The notes beneath the pieces are model-generated. The model saw only the letters and a program-made list of their open reading frames with translations, did not search any database and was not told the origin of the DNA. This document shows positions 1-8,641 of a stretch of DNA of 64,000 bases, one piece after another. Positions within the stretch are counted from its first letter, which is position 1. Every line of letters starts with the position of its first letter. The position numbers were made by a program, and so were the translations under genes. The DNA comes from Prevotella sp. 10(H) (GTDB lineage: Bacteria > Bacteroidota > Bacteroidia > Bacteroidales > Dysgonomonadaceae), in the NCBI RefSeq assembly GCF_000711235.1, contig NZ_JOMI01000007.1, forward strand, positions 124,001-188,000. Direction: 5' to 3'.

Positions 1-408
1 TAAGTTTAACTCGGGCTTAAATCTTCTTCTTTTAGACCCCAATCCCGAGAACAACTTTTTACTGTTTGAACGGCATAACTTCAAGGGATCATTTTCCGCC
101 GTTTTTAAGGGGTCATTTTTACCGTTTTTTCCAACTCATCAGAAATCAGTTTATTTCTCCTTGTTTTTGTCTCATGATGTTTCATTGTGTTTCATTGTGT
201 TTCATTGTGTTCTAATCATGCATAATCTATGAACAAAAATTATGCCTTTTATCGACATCTGACAGAAACGGTACAAATCTGACAGAAAATCATTCAAAAC
301 AACACGATTTATTGAGTAGCAAATATAAGAATAGAAAAAAAGAAAACCACTATAAAATAGTGGTTTAATGATAGTTTATAATTATTTTCGATTAATTTTA
401 ATTTCTAA
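1..408. other. Gene-poor window edge, possible IS21-like end remnant
   Basis: I find no convincing gene here. Two related stretches, at about 87-99 and 110-121, share an A-GGG-TCATTTT core spaced about 22 nt apart. Repeated terminal motifs of this kind remind me of IS21-family ends, but no transposase is in the window. Three exact tandem copies of a 10-nt unit (TTCATTGTGT) lie at 181-210, and a 12-nt direct repeat (ATCTGACAGAAA) occurs at 257-268 and 277-288. A short open frame from 2 to about 231 on the plus strand resembles nothing I know. The IS reading is weak inference. Confidence 0.3.
331..366 (-). terminator. Rho-independent terminator of mnmE
   Basis: A perfect 9-bp stem (344-352 with 358-366) and a 5-nt loop are followed, on the minus strand, by a run of T with one interruption (343 down to 331). 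It lies about 40 nt past the mnmE stop codon. Confidence 0.8.
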
Positions 409-1803
409 TTACTTGCCGATACAAAACTTACTAAAAATATTCCCTAATATTTCATCTGTAGAAATTTCTCCAGTTATTTCGCCCAGATAATGCATGCATT
501 CCCTAATATCCTGAGCAAGAAAATCTCCGGAAAGATTTAAGTCCAGTCCGTCAATAACACGTTTTATTGCGGTAAGGGCATTTTGTAAAGCTTCATAATG
601 TCTTACATTTGTTACTATTATATCGTGTTCACATATTTCGGGAATGTTTGCCGTTTTTACGAGAAAGCCTTCTAGCTCTTTTACTCCCTGCTCATATTTG
701 GCTGAAATAAAAATGCGGTCGGGTATTTCATCAAGGAGAAGTTGTTCTTTATTCTTCTTTCTTTCTGCCGATATAGTATCAACTTTGTTAAAAACGAGAA
801 TTAATTTTTGATTCTTTATCGAAGGGAGTATTTTTTCTGCTAAATCATTAATATGTTCATCGGAAGAGCTAACATCTGTTATCCACAGAACAATACTCGC
901 TTGTGCCAGTTTTTTGAATGTGCGCTCTATTCCGATTGTTTCAATCTCATCTGATGCGTCGCGTATCCCCGCTGTATCTATCAGGCGAAATGTTAAGCCC
1001 TGGATGTTGATTGTGTCTTCTATAACATCACGTGTTGTACCATGAATGTCTGAAACAATGGCTTTTTCTTCATGCAAAAGCAAATTTAATAAAGTGGATT
1101 TTCCTGCATTGGTTTCCCCGATAATAGCAACTGGAATTCCATTTTTTACTGCATTTCCAACACTGAATGAATCAGCCAGTTTATTAATATGAAGGTAAAT
1201 GTCATAAGCGATTTCTTTCAACCTTTCACGATTGGCAAACTCTACATCTTCTTCAGAGAAATCGAGTTCAAGTTCAATCAATGAAGTAAAATTGAGTAAT
1301 TCTGTGCGTAGTTCAACCAACTTATTGCTAAAACCACCGCGCATCTGGTTCATAGCAAGACGGTGACTTGCTGCGGATGAAGAGGAGATCAGATCGGCAA
1401 CGGATTCAGCCTGAGATAAATCCATTCTTCCGTTAAGGAAAGCTCGTTGTGTAAATTCTCCGGGACGAGCTAGTGTAGCACCTTTAGACAAAAGTAATTG
1501 CAAGATATTTTGCTGGATATATATCGATCCATGGCATGATATTTCTACAGTATCCTCGCCTGTAAATGAATGTGGAGCTTTGAATATACTAATAAGTACA
1601 TCGTCGAGTACTGCGTCATCTTTGATTATGGAACCGAAGTGAATAGTATTAGGTTGTTGAGCAGAAAGTTTCTTATTATTTTGAGCTTTGAAAACGGTAT
1701 CTGTCAGTTCTATGCAACCTTTACCGGAAAGACGGATAATGGCTATTCCCCCCATTCCGGCAGGAGTAGATATAGCTGTGATAATATTATTTTCTTTGAT
1801 CAT
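409..1803 (-). CDS. mnmE: tRNA modification GTPase MnmE
   Basis: MnmE works with MnmG to install the carboxymethylaminomethyl group at C5 of the wobble uridine (U34) of certain tRNAs. The 464-residue length is normal. The N-terminal tetrahydrofolate-binding domain is followed by helical segments that surround a G domain with P-loop GETNAGKST near residue 225, DTAG in G3 and NKVD in G4. The chain ends in the family's invariant FCIGK, whose cysteine is needed for modification. The gene lies downstream of tRNA-Pro on the same strand with no other clear promoter between them, so the two are probably co-transcribed. A strong hairpin sits directly before its start codon. Identification is firm. Confidence 0.97.
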   Translation of the reverse strand: MIKENNIITAISTPAGMGGIAIIRLSGKGCIELTDTVFKAQNNKKLSAQQPNTIHFGSIIKDDAVLDDVLISIFKAPHSFTGEDTVEISCHGSIYIQQNILQLLLSKGATLARPGEFTQRAFLNGRMDLSQAESVADLISSSSAASHRLAMNQMRGGFSNKLVELRTELLNFTSLIELELDFSEEDVEFANRERLKEIAYDIYLHINKLADSFSVGNAVKNGIPVAIIGETNAGKSTLLNLLLHEEKAIVSDIHGTTRDVIEDTINIQGLTFRLIDTAGIRDASDEIETIGIERTFKKLAQASIVLWITDVSSSDEHINDLAEKILPSIKNQKLILVFNKVDTISAERKKNKEQLLLDEIPDRIFISAKYEQGVKELEGFLVKTANIPEICEHDIIVTNVRHYEALQNALTAIKRVIDGLDLNLSGDFLAQDIRECMHYLGEITGEISTDEILGNIFSKFCIGK

Positions 1804-1805
1804 TT

Positions 1806-1881
1806 AGGCCTCAATTCTTAAATAGCTATTATAAGAATTGAGGTCTAAACTATTACATGAATAATTTAGACCTCAAATTTT
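1806..1881. repeat. Palindromic repeat between tRNA-Pro and mnmE
   Basis: The 12-bp arms 1809-1820 and 1832-1843 are perfect inverted copies around an 11-nt loop. A third copy of the core TTTAGACCTCAA occurs at 1865-1876. In the mnmE transcript the hairpin ends 5 nt before the start codon and includes its GAGG, so it could mask the ribosome site or mark a processing point after the tRNA. That function is inference. Confidence 0.6.
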
Positions 1882-1882
1882 G

Positions 1883-1957
1883 TCGGGATACCAGGATTCG
1901 AACCTGGGACCCCCTGCTCCCAAAGCAGGTGCGCTAACCGGACTGCGCTACATCCCG
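1883..1957 (-). tRNA. tRNA-Pro (anticodon UGG)
   Basis: This is a 75-nt cloverleaf on the minus strand. The 7-bp acceptor stem (CGGGATG with TATCCCG) has one G-T pair and discriminator A. The anticodon stem CCTGC/GCAGG encloses loop TTTGGGA, which gives anticodon TGG for proline. The T arm carries GGTTCGAATCC. The 3' CCA is not encoded, since the discriminator is followed by CAA. A -7 promoter box lies about 20 nt upstream and mnmE lies downstream. Confidence 0.97.
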
Positions 1958-1976
1958 TTTTTTGCTTATAGCGGTG

Positions 1977-1984
1977 CAAAGGTA
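1977..1984 (-). promoter_or_regulatory. -7 promoter box of tRNA-Pro
   Basis: TACCTTTG on the minus strand matches the Bacteroidota consensus TAnnTTTG and lies 19 nt before the tRNA 5' end. Confidence 0.6.
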
Positions 1985-2140
1985 TGATATTTTTTTATAT
2001 TTCAAAACAAATAAATGAAAAATTCTGTTTGTTATTTTAGTTCTTTTTATTTACAGAATACAATTATCTCCGATAACTTACTGGTAGCAAATTTATTTAG
2101 TTAAATAGGCATCATCTTAATAATAGCCCTTTTTTTTGTT

Positions 2141-2148
2141 TATTTTTG
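2141..2148 (+). promoter_or_regulatory. -7 promoter box for DUF5020/NCS2 operon
   Basis: TATTTTTG fits TAnnTTTG and ends 25 nt before the start codon at 2174. I see no clear -33 element. Confidence 0.55.
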
Positions 2149-2173
2149 CATCTTAATTCCAAATCTGAAAAAT

Positions 2174-2893
2174 ATGGTTAAAAAGGTATTCTTTACGATA
2201 GCGTTATTAATGCTTTCATTTTTCTCTGTGCATGCCCAGAATCTGCAATTGCATTTCGATCCGCGTCATGCTTTACATGGAGATAAGATGTCCCAGAAAA
2301 ATTATTTTACGGCAACTTTCGAGATGTTTAAGCCTGATAGATGGGGTTCGACATTTATGTTCGTTGATTTAGATTTTAACCAGAGCCGTGGCAATATCGG
2401 AACGGCTTATCTCGAAATAGCCCGCGATATCAAGATAGGTAAAAGCCCGATTATGGCGCATGCTGAATTTAACGGTGGGGTAGGGAAAGCTGAAAATTTC
2501 GGATTCTCGATAGCAAATGCTTATATGGCAGGAGCATCTTATTCAACTATGATAGGAAAGGCAGTATTGGGAACATACCTTGTTTATAAATACAATGCCT
2601 TTGAAAAAGTAAGTAATGATGTCCAATGGACTGTAACTTGGGGTATAGACCTGTTCAATAATAAATTCAGAGTATGCGGGTTTATGGATTTATGGACTCA
2701 GAATAAGAATAAATTCCATGCAGAAGGTGAAAGCGGTAAAGAAATTGTATTACTGACCGAACCTCAATTCTGGTATAATGTAACCGAGAATCTGGCTTTA
2801 GGAAGCGAAATTGAAATAAGCAACAATTTCCTTACAAATAATAAAGATAAGGCTTACATAAATCCTACTATTGCCGCTAAGTGGAACTTCTAA
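2174..2893 (+). CDS. DUF5020 family outer-membrane protein
   Basis: This is a 239-residue exported protein with a clean signal peptide (residues 1-21, ending VHA). The mature part is rich in alternating aromatic and polar strands (FTATFEMF, STFMFVDLDF, QWTVTWGIDLF) and ends in ...AAKWNF with a terminal Phe, as beta-barrel proteins of the outer membrane do. It resembles DUF5020 proteins, which I recall being related to Tsx-like nucleoside channels. The NCS2 permease gene starts 11 nt downstream, so the pair may carry a purine across both membranes. The family call is fairly sure; the substrate is inferred from the neighbour. Confidence 0.75.
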   Translation: MVKKVFFTIALLMLSFFSVHAQNLQLHFDPRHALHGDKMSQKNYFTATFEMFKPDRWGSTFMFVDLDFNQSRGNIGTAYLEIARDIKIGKSPIMAHAEFNGGVGKAENFGFSIANAYMAGASYSTMIGKAVLGTYLVYKYNAFEKVSNDVQWTVTWGIDLFNNKFRVCGFMDLWTQNKNKFHAEGESGKEIVLLTEPQFWYNVTENLALGSEIEISNNFLTNNKDKAYINPTIAAKWNF

Positions 2894-2904
2894 GACTTTA
2901 GAAA

Positions 2905-4227
2905 ATGAAAAATCTGCTAGAGAAGACTTTTAAACTGAAAGAAAATAAGACGACCATACGCAAAGAATTTTTGGCGGGTCTTATTACATTTCTTACTATG
3001 TCGTATATACTGATTGTAAATCCAAGTATATTATCGACTACCGGTATGGACAAAGATGCATTGTTCACGGCAACAGCGTTAGCGACGGTTTTTGCCACGT
3101 TAATGATGGCTTTATATGCAAAACTTCCTATTGCACAGGCACCGGGTATGGGGCTGAATGCGTTCTTCGCTTTTACTATATGCGGAGTAATGGGTTATCC
3201 GTGGCAATTCGCTCTCACCGCTGTATTTATTGAAGGTATTGTCTTTATTTTATTGACATTCTTCAATGTACGCGAACTGATTGTAAAGAGTATACCTAAA
3301 GTGCTGAAAGATGCAATTCCTGTCGGTATTGGGCTTTTCATCACTTTAATAGGTCTCAAAAATGCGAATATCGTAGTTTCTAACCCTGATACACTTGTTG
3401 CTTTGGGGGATTTTTCGCAACATAGCGTCTGGATTGCATTACTCGGATTGATTGTAACGGCTGTATTATTTGTGAGAAATGTGAACGGGTCGATATTGAT
3501 AGGTATAGTTGCTGCAACAATATTCGGCATTATACTCGGTGATGTTACATTACCTGACAAAAGCATAATCAGTGCGCCTCCGTCTATTGCGCCTATTTTT
3601 GCACAATTCGACTGGGAACATATTCTGTCTTTCGATATGCTGGTTGTAGTGTTTACCCTATTGTTTGTAAACCTTTTTGATACGGTAGGTACACTGATAG
3701 GCGTAGTATCCAAAGCAGGACTTGCCGATGAAGACGGTAATTTTCCTCAAATGAAAAAGGCTCTCTTTTCTGATGCATTAGGTACTACTGTCGGCTCGAT
3801 ACTTGGTACAAGTACAATTACAGCATATGTGGAAAGTGCATCCGGTGTTGCTTCGGGTGGGCGTACTGGACTTACTTCTGTAAGTACAGCATTAATGTTT
3901 GCTTTGGCATTGTTTTTCGCACCGTTATTCCTGATGGTTCCTCCGGCAGCGACATCTCCGGCGTTAATCATCGTCGGTTTGTTTATGATTTCATCCGTAG
4001 CGAAAATCAATTTCAATGATATGAGTGAAGGATTGCCTGCATTCCTGACAATCGTGTTTATGCCTTTTACATACAGTATAGCAGAAGGTATTGTATTCGG
4101 TATGTTGAGCTTTGCATTTATCAAAGTATGTGCAGGAAAATACAAAGATGTTTCGACAACAGTATATGTGATAGCGGTATTGTTCTTACTGAAAATAATA
4201 TTGGATGCTTCTCATATAATGGGTTAA
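2905..4227 (+). CDS. NCS2 family purine permease (AzgA-like)
   Basis: This is a 440-residue inner-membrane transporter with about 12 to 14 hydrophobic segments. It resembles the AzgA/PbuG branch of the NCS2 family, which imports adenine, guanine or hypoxanthine with protons. Diagnostic stretches are GMGLNAFFAF near residue 80, the FDTVGTLIGV segment near 255 and the STITAYVESASGVASGGRTG segment near 305. It follows the DUF5020 gene by 11 nt and is surely co-transcribed with it. A strong bidirectional terminator follows. The exact base taken up cannot be read from sequence. Confidence 0.9.
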   Translation: MKNLLEKTFKLKENKTTIRKEFLAGLITFLTMSYILIVNPSILSTTGMDKDALFTATALATVFATLMMALYAKLPIAQAPGMGLNAFFAFTICGVMGYPWQFALTAVFIEGIVFILLTFFNVRELIVKSIPKVLKDAIPVGIGLFITLIGLKNANIVVSNPDTLVALGDFSQHSVWIALLGLIVTAVLFVRNVNGSILIGIVAATIFGIILGDVTLPDKSIISAPPSIAPIFAQFDWEHILSFDMLVVVFTLLFVNLFDTVGTLIGVVSKAGLADEDGNFPQMKKALFSDALGTTVGSILGTSTITAYVESASGVASGGRTGLTSVSTALMFALALFFAPLFLMVPPAATSPALIIVGLFMISSVAKINFNDMSEGLPAFLTIVFMPFTYSIAEGIVFGMLSFAFIKVCAGKYKDVSTTVYVIAVLFLLKIILDASHIMG

Positions 4228-4251
4228 AGTAATATTATACTATTTAAAATA

Positions 4252-4283
4252 AAAAGGGATTATTCATTTGAATAATCCCTTTT
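4252..4283. terminator. Bidirectional terminator
   Basis: A perfect 14-bp stem (4252-4265 with 4270-4283) with a 4-nt loop has A/T runs on both sides. It separates the convergent permease and GH2 genes and can serve both. Confidence 0.85.
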
Positions 4284-4307
4284 CTTATTATACTGGTTTT
4301 GATTTGA

Positions 4308-6140
4308 TTATTTTTTATTCAGCTTTTTACTGTTTGCAATGATAGATTGATTGATATTTCTTACTTTTTCGAAGTCCATTTTTTCAACTTTCCTGTCATA
4401 AGTAACCAAACCGTTTATTTCATGCTCTACATCGGTAGTCTGTGTATATATTGCCGCACTTACCCCACGGTAATTCATCATCTGTTCCACTTCAGTAATG
4501 AGCATAACATACGTATCGGATAATATCTCTTTATTGACCAGTATCTGATAAGCATTATTTCTTACCGGCCACAGATGGCCTCTCACAAACAATCCTTTTC
4601 CTCCGAATTCTCCAATGGATGATGCTCTGTTTTCTTCTGCTTTAGGGGTGTTTTTCTCATTAATTTCACCATAGTTGTGTAAATCTACAAAATCTCCGTT
4701 GCCCGGATCACCGTAGGCTTTGCGGTATCCCGGTGCAAAATTATAGCCCGAATTACCATTCACCAGTCTTGAAGGATCGTATTTCTTTGTCCAGTCTGTA
4801 ATATCCGTAACCTCAAATGCTCCCCAGTTTTCATTGAAAGGTACCCATGTAACTATAGACGGCGAACTGATATGCTGATCGATAATCTCTTTCCATTCGG
4901 TGCGGAACTGCTGGCGAACGGCTACAGAGTCGACACCATCAGGTTCCCATATATTAGGCATATCCTGCCATACCAATATTCCCATGCGGTCGCAGTGATA
5001 GTACCAGCGCTGAGGCTCTGTTTTGATATGTTTACGTATTACGTTGAAGCCTGTTTTTTGTGTCAGTTCTATATCATAACGCAGGGCTTCTTCTGTTGGT
5101 GCAGTGAAAATACCGTCAGGCCAGTAACCCTGATCGAGAAGTCCGAGTTGCAATACAAATTCTCCGTTTAGCAATGTTCTTGTTACTCCGTCGACTTTAC
5201 CTAAAGAAATAGAGCGCATACCGAAATAGCTTTTTACTTCGTCCACGACTTTTCCCTTTTTGTCTTTCAATTGCAATTTGAGATCGTACAGGAATGGATT
5301 TTCAGGACTCCATAATTTAGGTTCGGTAAGTGTCAGATAAAATTTCTGATTTGTACTTCCGTCTGCTTTTTTTACTTCCCTGCCGTTGTCGGATGCAATA
5401 GCAGAAACTATCATATCGTTTCTATCCGATAATACGGTTATCTCGAGGCGGTTATTTTTCAGGTCGGGGATGAGTTTCAATTGTGCGATATGTTCTTTTT
5501 CTACCGGTTCCATCCATACAGTCTGCCATATACCCGATGAAAAAGTATAATCTCCTTTCGGACCGTTTTTGCCTGATGCAGCTTTTCCGTCGTTAGGGTC
5601 GTAAGCTCCTACTATCAGGGTATTGTTACCTTGTTTTAGATAGTCGGTTATGTCGAAACTAAAACTGGTGTATCCGCCTGTATGACTACCGACTTTTTTA
5701 CCGTTTACGAATACGGTAGCGATGCGGTCTACAGCACCGAAGTTAAGTAGAACTCGTTTGCCTTTCCAGTTTTCGGGAATAGTGATATTTCGTTTATACC
5801 AAAGGTTTACTTCATCTTTACGCTTAATACCGGATAAATCGGCTTCTGGTACAAATGGTACAAGTATTTTCTCAGGATTTGCCTTAAATGTAGGAGGCAC
5901 GTCGGCTGTAACCGGATCAGCCAGTTCTTTCCCTCCCATATAATCCCATGTTCCGTTCAGGTTGACCCATTCCGAGCGTTCCATTTGCGGACGTGGATAT
6001 TCGGGTAACGGTACTTCTGTATTAAACGCGATTTCAGACCAAGGGGTAGGGAGGATAAAGTCTGCTTTTTTCTGAGCATTCAATCCGGACAATCCGGATA
6101 ATAAAAGGATAATTACTAAATACAGTGTGATTCTTTTCAT
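4308..6140 (-). CDS. Glycoside hydrolase family 2 protein, exported
   Basis: This 610-residue protein starts with a signal peptide (about 1-22). It has the GH2 order: sugar-binding jelly roll (about 40-215), immunoglobulin-like domain (about 220-315) and TIM barrel. Both catalytic glutamates are visible: the acid/base in FNENWG near residue 435 and the nucleophile in IGEFGG near 511. Family members are beta-galactosidases, glucuronidases or mannosidases; the sequence does not say which. It lacks the C-terminal domains of LacZ, so it is a short form. Export suggests it trims glycans in the periplasm or at the cell surface. It is a single-gene unit with its own promoter, and no SusC/SusD pair is near. 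Confidence 0.9.
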   Translation of the reverse strand: MKRITLYLVIILLLSGLSGLNAQKKADFILPTPWSEIAFNTEVPLPEYPRPQMERSEWVNLNGTWDYMGGKELADPVTADVPPTFKANPEKILVPFVPEADLSGIKRKDEVNLWYKRNITIPENWKGKRVLLNFGAVDRIATVFVNGKKVGSHTGGYTSFSFDITDYLKQGNNTLIVGAYDPNDGKAASGKNGPKGDYTFSSGIWQTVWMEPVEKEHIAQLKLIPDLKNNRLEITVLSDRNDMIVSAIASDNGREVKKADGSTNQKFYLTLTEPKLWSPENPFLYDLKLQLKDKKGKVVDEVKSYFGMRSISLGKVDGVTRTLLNGEFVLQLGLLDQGYWPDGIFTAPTEEALRYDIELTQKTGFNVIRKHIKTEPQRWYYHCDRMGILVWQDMPNIWEPDGVDSVAVRQQFRTEWKEIIDQHISSPSIVTWVPFNENWGAFEVTDITDWTKKYDPSRLVNGNSGYNFAPGYRKAYGDPGNGDFVDLHNYGEINEKNTPKAEENRASSIGEFGGKGLFVRGHLWPVRNNAYQILVNKEILSDTYVMLITEVEQMMNYRGVSAAIYTQTTDVEHEINGLVTYDRKVEKMDFEKVRNINQSIIANSKKLNKK

Positions 6141-6195
6141 GTTTCTATAGATTATGGTAATATATCTTTGGTGTTTCCAAAAGGATAAGGCATCG

Positions 6196-6203
6196 CAAAT
6201 ATA
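6196..6203 (-). promoter_or_regulatory. -7 promoter box of the GH2 gene
   Basis: TATATTTG on the minus strand fits TAnnTTTG and lies 55 nt before the GH2 start codon. Confidence 0.55.
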
Positions 6204-6235
6204 TGTAATTTTTACGACCGATATATTATATAAAT

Positions 6236-6793
6236 CTAATTTGTTAAATTTGATTGGATAAAAGCATTTAACTTATTGTCAGATAGGCTTTCCAAATTCA
6301 AGAGGTCGCTATATGGATTCTCTAATTTCAGTAATATGCCGAATGCCGGTTCTGTTTTGTACCCTGCGGTTTTCAATTCAATAATTTTGTTTCTGAAATC
6401 ATCTCCTGCCAACTTTAAGATACGGTCTTCTATTAACATATGCCTATATCCATGCTGAGCGGTAGTCGGTTTAGACTCTGCATAAATTTCAATCGGTGTC
6501 TTTTTATATTCGAAAGAAGCCACATATGAATCTGATCTGAAATAATCAGAAAAAGATTGATATTTGGAAAAATACCCGCGTACTATTTCCTGAAATTTGC
6601 TTAGATCAGCGGCATTACATATGATGTCCAGATCACTTCCTGATATATCAATTCCGATAGGAATAGTGCCTACTAATACCGGCTCGCACTCTCGCAATAC
6701 AGAAAATATGTCTATCTCTTTCAATATCCGATGAGCATTTCTTTGCCTGTCGTTTCCCGATTTGAGATATTCTATATCCAGCCAGTCGGTCAT
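6236..6793 (-). CDS. DUF4269 nucleotidyltransferase-like protein
   Basis: This 185-residue protein carries a nucleotidyltransferase-type motif near residues 43-58: a glycine-containing turn followed by SGSDLDII, where the two aspartates would bind metal. The pattern VGTIPIGIDI..SDLDIIC is what I associate with DUF4269 proteins, whose substrate is unknown. It begins 9 nt after the porin stop codon and is the last gene of the udp-sanA-porin operon. Physiological role is unknown. Confidence 0.75.
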   Translation of the reverse strand: MTDWLDIEYLKSGNDRQRNAHRILKEIDIFSVLRECEPVLVGTIPIGIDISGSDLDIICNAADLSKFQEIVRGYFSKYQSFSDYFRSDSYVASFEYKKTPIEIYAESKPTTAQHGYRHMLIEDRILKLAGDDFRNKIIELKTAGYKTEPAFGILLKLENPYSDLLNLESLSDNKLNAFIQSNLTN

Positions 6794-6802
6794 ATGAGGA
6801 AA

Positions 6803-7951
6803 TTAGAATACAATCTGCATTTGTCCCAATACGACATTTGAGTTGGGTGCATCCCATTTATTGGAATAATCCGAGTATGTATAATTGAGTTGGAAGCGGC
6901 ACGACTTATAAAAGTAATAGTTGACACCGAAGGTATAATCCATTACTTCACTGTTTATTGCCTTATCCATATTTAGGTAGTCGACTTTAGCAAAAGCATT
7001 TAGCTTCTCTGGAATGAAATACCATAATCCGACGCCATGAATACCTTCTTTCTTTATACCGCCATCGTTACCCTTTATCCATTCGGCACGGGCGTAGAAG
7101 CAACTGCTTTTATAATCGCTGCTGACAATCCAGCGGTTACGCACATGGTCGGCTTTTTCTGTTTCCCCGTCTTTGATGTAGGTTGCTTCGCCGAAATATC
7201 CGCCACCGCCTATACGGAAACCTTTTAAAGGTTGCAGCATAATATTGGCAATAAAATCTTTCGAGTTATTTGTTTCGCTGGTGATTAGCCCTGTACCCTG
7301 ATAAAGACCTATTCCGTACTCTAGAAAGTCATGAGTATGCATATTTATAAGGCTACCGGAAGCCTTAATACCCAGATCGCGTCCGATATTATTTCTGTCA
7401 TTCTGCTTCTTTAATACATCGTCGCCCATACCCGCTAATGCAGAAACCGAACGCGTATTTACTATAGATTCCAAAGCTGTCAGTGAAAATTGATTTTCCT
7501 GTGAAAAGGGTGTTTTTGCCTGGCCCACTCTCAGATTGAATTTGGAAGAAGGAGTCCAGTCTATATAAAATTCAGTAAGAGTAGGCTTTACGAATTCCAT
7601 CATTGCAAAATACCTGAAATTATTAAATAACTGTCCCTGCATCGTCAGGAATATGACCCTTGCATCCAACGTGTGTTTTACATCGTTTACGTCGCTGTAT
7701 TTATACATCATCAGTCCGTATCCGCCGAATTGCATATAAGGGGTATTGAATGCCTCTCTGACTTTTTCTACAGTGTGGGTGAATGAGGTGCTTTTCGAAC
7801 TTTCTGTGGATGAAGACAATAAAGAGTCTGCTTCATTTCGTGACAAAATATTTTTCTCAACCAGTTTATCGATAAGTTCCTTATTAGAGTCCTGCGCATA
7901 AATAGTTGTACATGCCGTAATGATTAATAGCATGGATAACAGCTTCTTCAT
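6803..7951 (-). CDS. Porin, OprO/OprP-like family
   Basis: This 382-residue outer-membrane protein has a signal peptide (about 1-19) and then a short helical or coiled stretch (residues about 22-55, LIDKLVEKNILSRNEA) of the kind that precedes many Bacteroidota porins. The remainder is beta-rich, with aromatic-ended strands such as FAMMEFVKPTLTEFYIDW and a final strand ending in Phe. This matches the phosphate-selective porin O/P family, though the solute is not certain in this phylum. It sits between sanA (33 nt upstream) and the DUF4269 gene. Confidence 0.85.
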   Translation of the reverse strand: MKKLLSMLLIITACTTIYAQDSNKELIDKLVEKNILSRNEADSLLSSSTESSKSTSFTHTVEKVREAFNTPYMQFGGYGLMMYKYSDVNDVKHTLDARVIFLTMQGQLFNNFRYFAMMEFVKPTLTEFYIDWTPSSKFNLRVGQAKTPFSQENQFSLTALESIVNTRSVSALAGMGDDVLKKQNDRNNIGRDLGIKASGSLINMHTHDFLEYGIGLYQGTGLITSETNNSKDFIANIMLQPLKGFRIGGGGYFGEATYIKDGETEKADHVRNRWIVSSDYKSSCFYARAEWIKGNDGGIKKEGIHGVGLWYFIPEKLNAFAKVDYLNMDKAINSEVMDYTFGVNYYFYKSCRFQLNYTYSDYSNKWDAPNSNVVLGQMQIVF

Positions 7952-7984
7952 AGAATTTTGAAAATAAATTATGTTAATGTTAAT

Positions 7985-8641
7985 TTAATCGATGTTGATA
8001 GGCTCTCCCAGATATTTCGGTCCTTTCCCGGTAAGGATATCTATAAAAACTTTTACACGGGCAAAGACTTCCCGTATTTTAGTCTTATACGAATATCGGC
8101 CTAAAACGACATCCTGTGCATTATATCCGTATGCTTCCAGACCGTAATATTGTGCAAGAAAAATTGCCCTTTCGTTATGGAACTCCTGCGATACTATGAT
8201 AAATGATTCCTGTCCGAAGATCTCATTCATTCGTACCACCGAATCCAATGTGCGTAATCCGGCATAATCCATATGAATTATTTCTTTAGGAATACCCATT
8301 TCGATAAGGGCGTTGCGCATATCATTAGCTTCGTTGTAGTCTTTGCGGCTGTTATCTCCACTGACTACAAAGACTTTCACCTTTCCCGCTTCGTAAAGCT
8401 TTTTAGCTGCCTGCATGCGGTATGTGAAATATAAATTCTGGCGATTACCGACGTATCGGGCTGCACCCAATACCAGCGCTGCCTTTTGAGGTGGTATGCT
8501 GTCTACATTATTGTAGACATAATCTTTGGTATCGTGCGGTATCTTCCAGTTGGCAAAGGCAACAACTAGCGCTACCAATATAACGGGTATAAATATTATC
8601 AGCAAAACTTTCTTAATTATTTTCTTCGTTCGGGATTTCAT
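7985..8641 (-). CDS. sanA: SanA-like DUF218 protein
   Basis: This 218-residue protein has one N-terminal transmembrane helix (about 8-28) and a DUF218 domain facing the periplasm. Features shared with SanA (vancomycin exclusion at high temperature in E. coli) are LGAARY near residue 57, YRMQAAKKLYEAGKV, the SGDN motif and the C-terminal GPKYLGEPI. Such proteins affect envelope permeability, but the molecular reaction is unknown. Its ATG shares one base with the TGA stop of the uridine phosphorylase gene (TGATG), so translation is probably coupled. Confidence 0.85.
   Translation of the reverse strand: MKSRTKKIIKKVLLIIFIPVILVALVVAFANWKIPHDTKDYVYNNVDSIPPQKAALVLGAARYVGNRQNLYFTYRMQAAKKLYEAGKVKVFVVSGDNSRKDYNEANDMRNALIEMGIPKEIIHMDYAGLRTLDSVVRMNEIFGQESFIIVSQEFHNERAIFLAQYYGLEAYGYNAQDVVLGRYSYKTKIREVFARVKVFIDILTGKGPKYLGEPINID

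Noticed and set aside
2000-2170. Purine riboswitch before the DUF5020-permease operon
   Set aside because: No conserved purine aptamer core or stem arrangement is visible.
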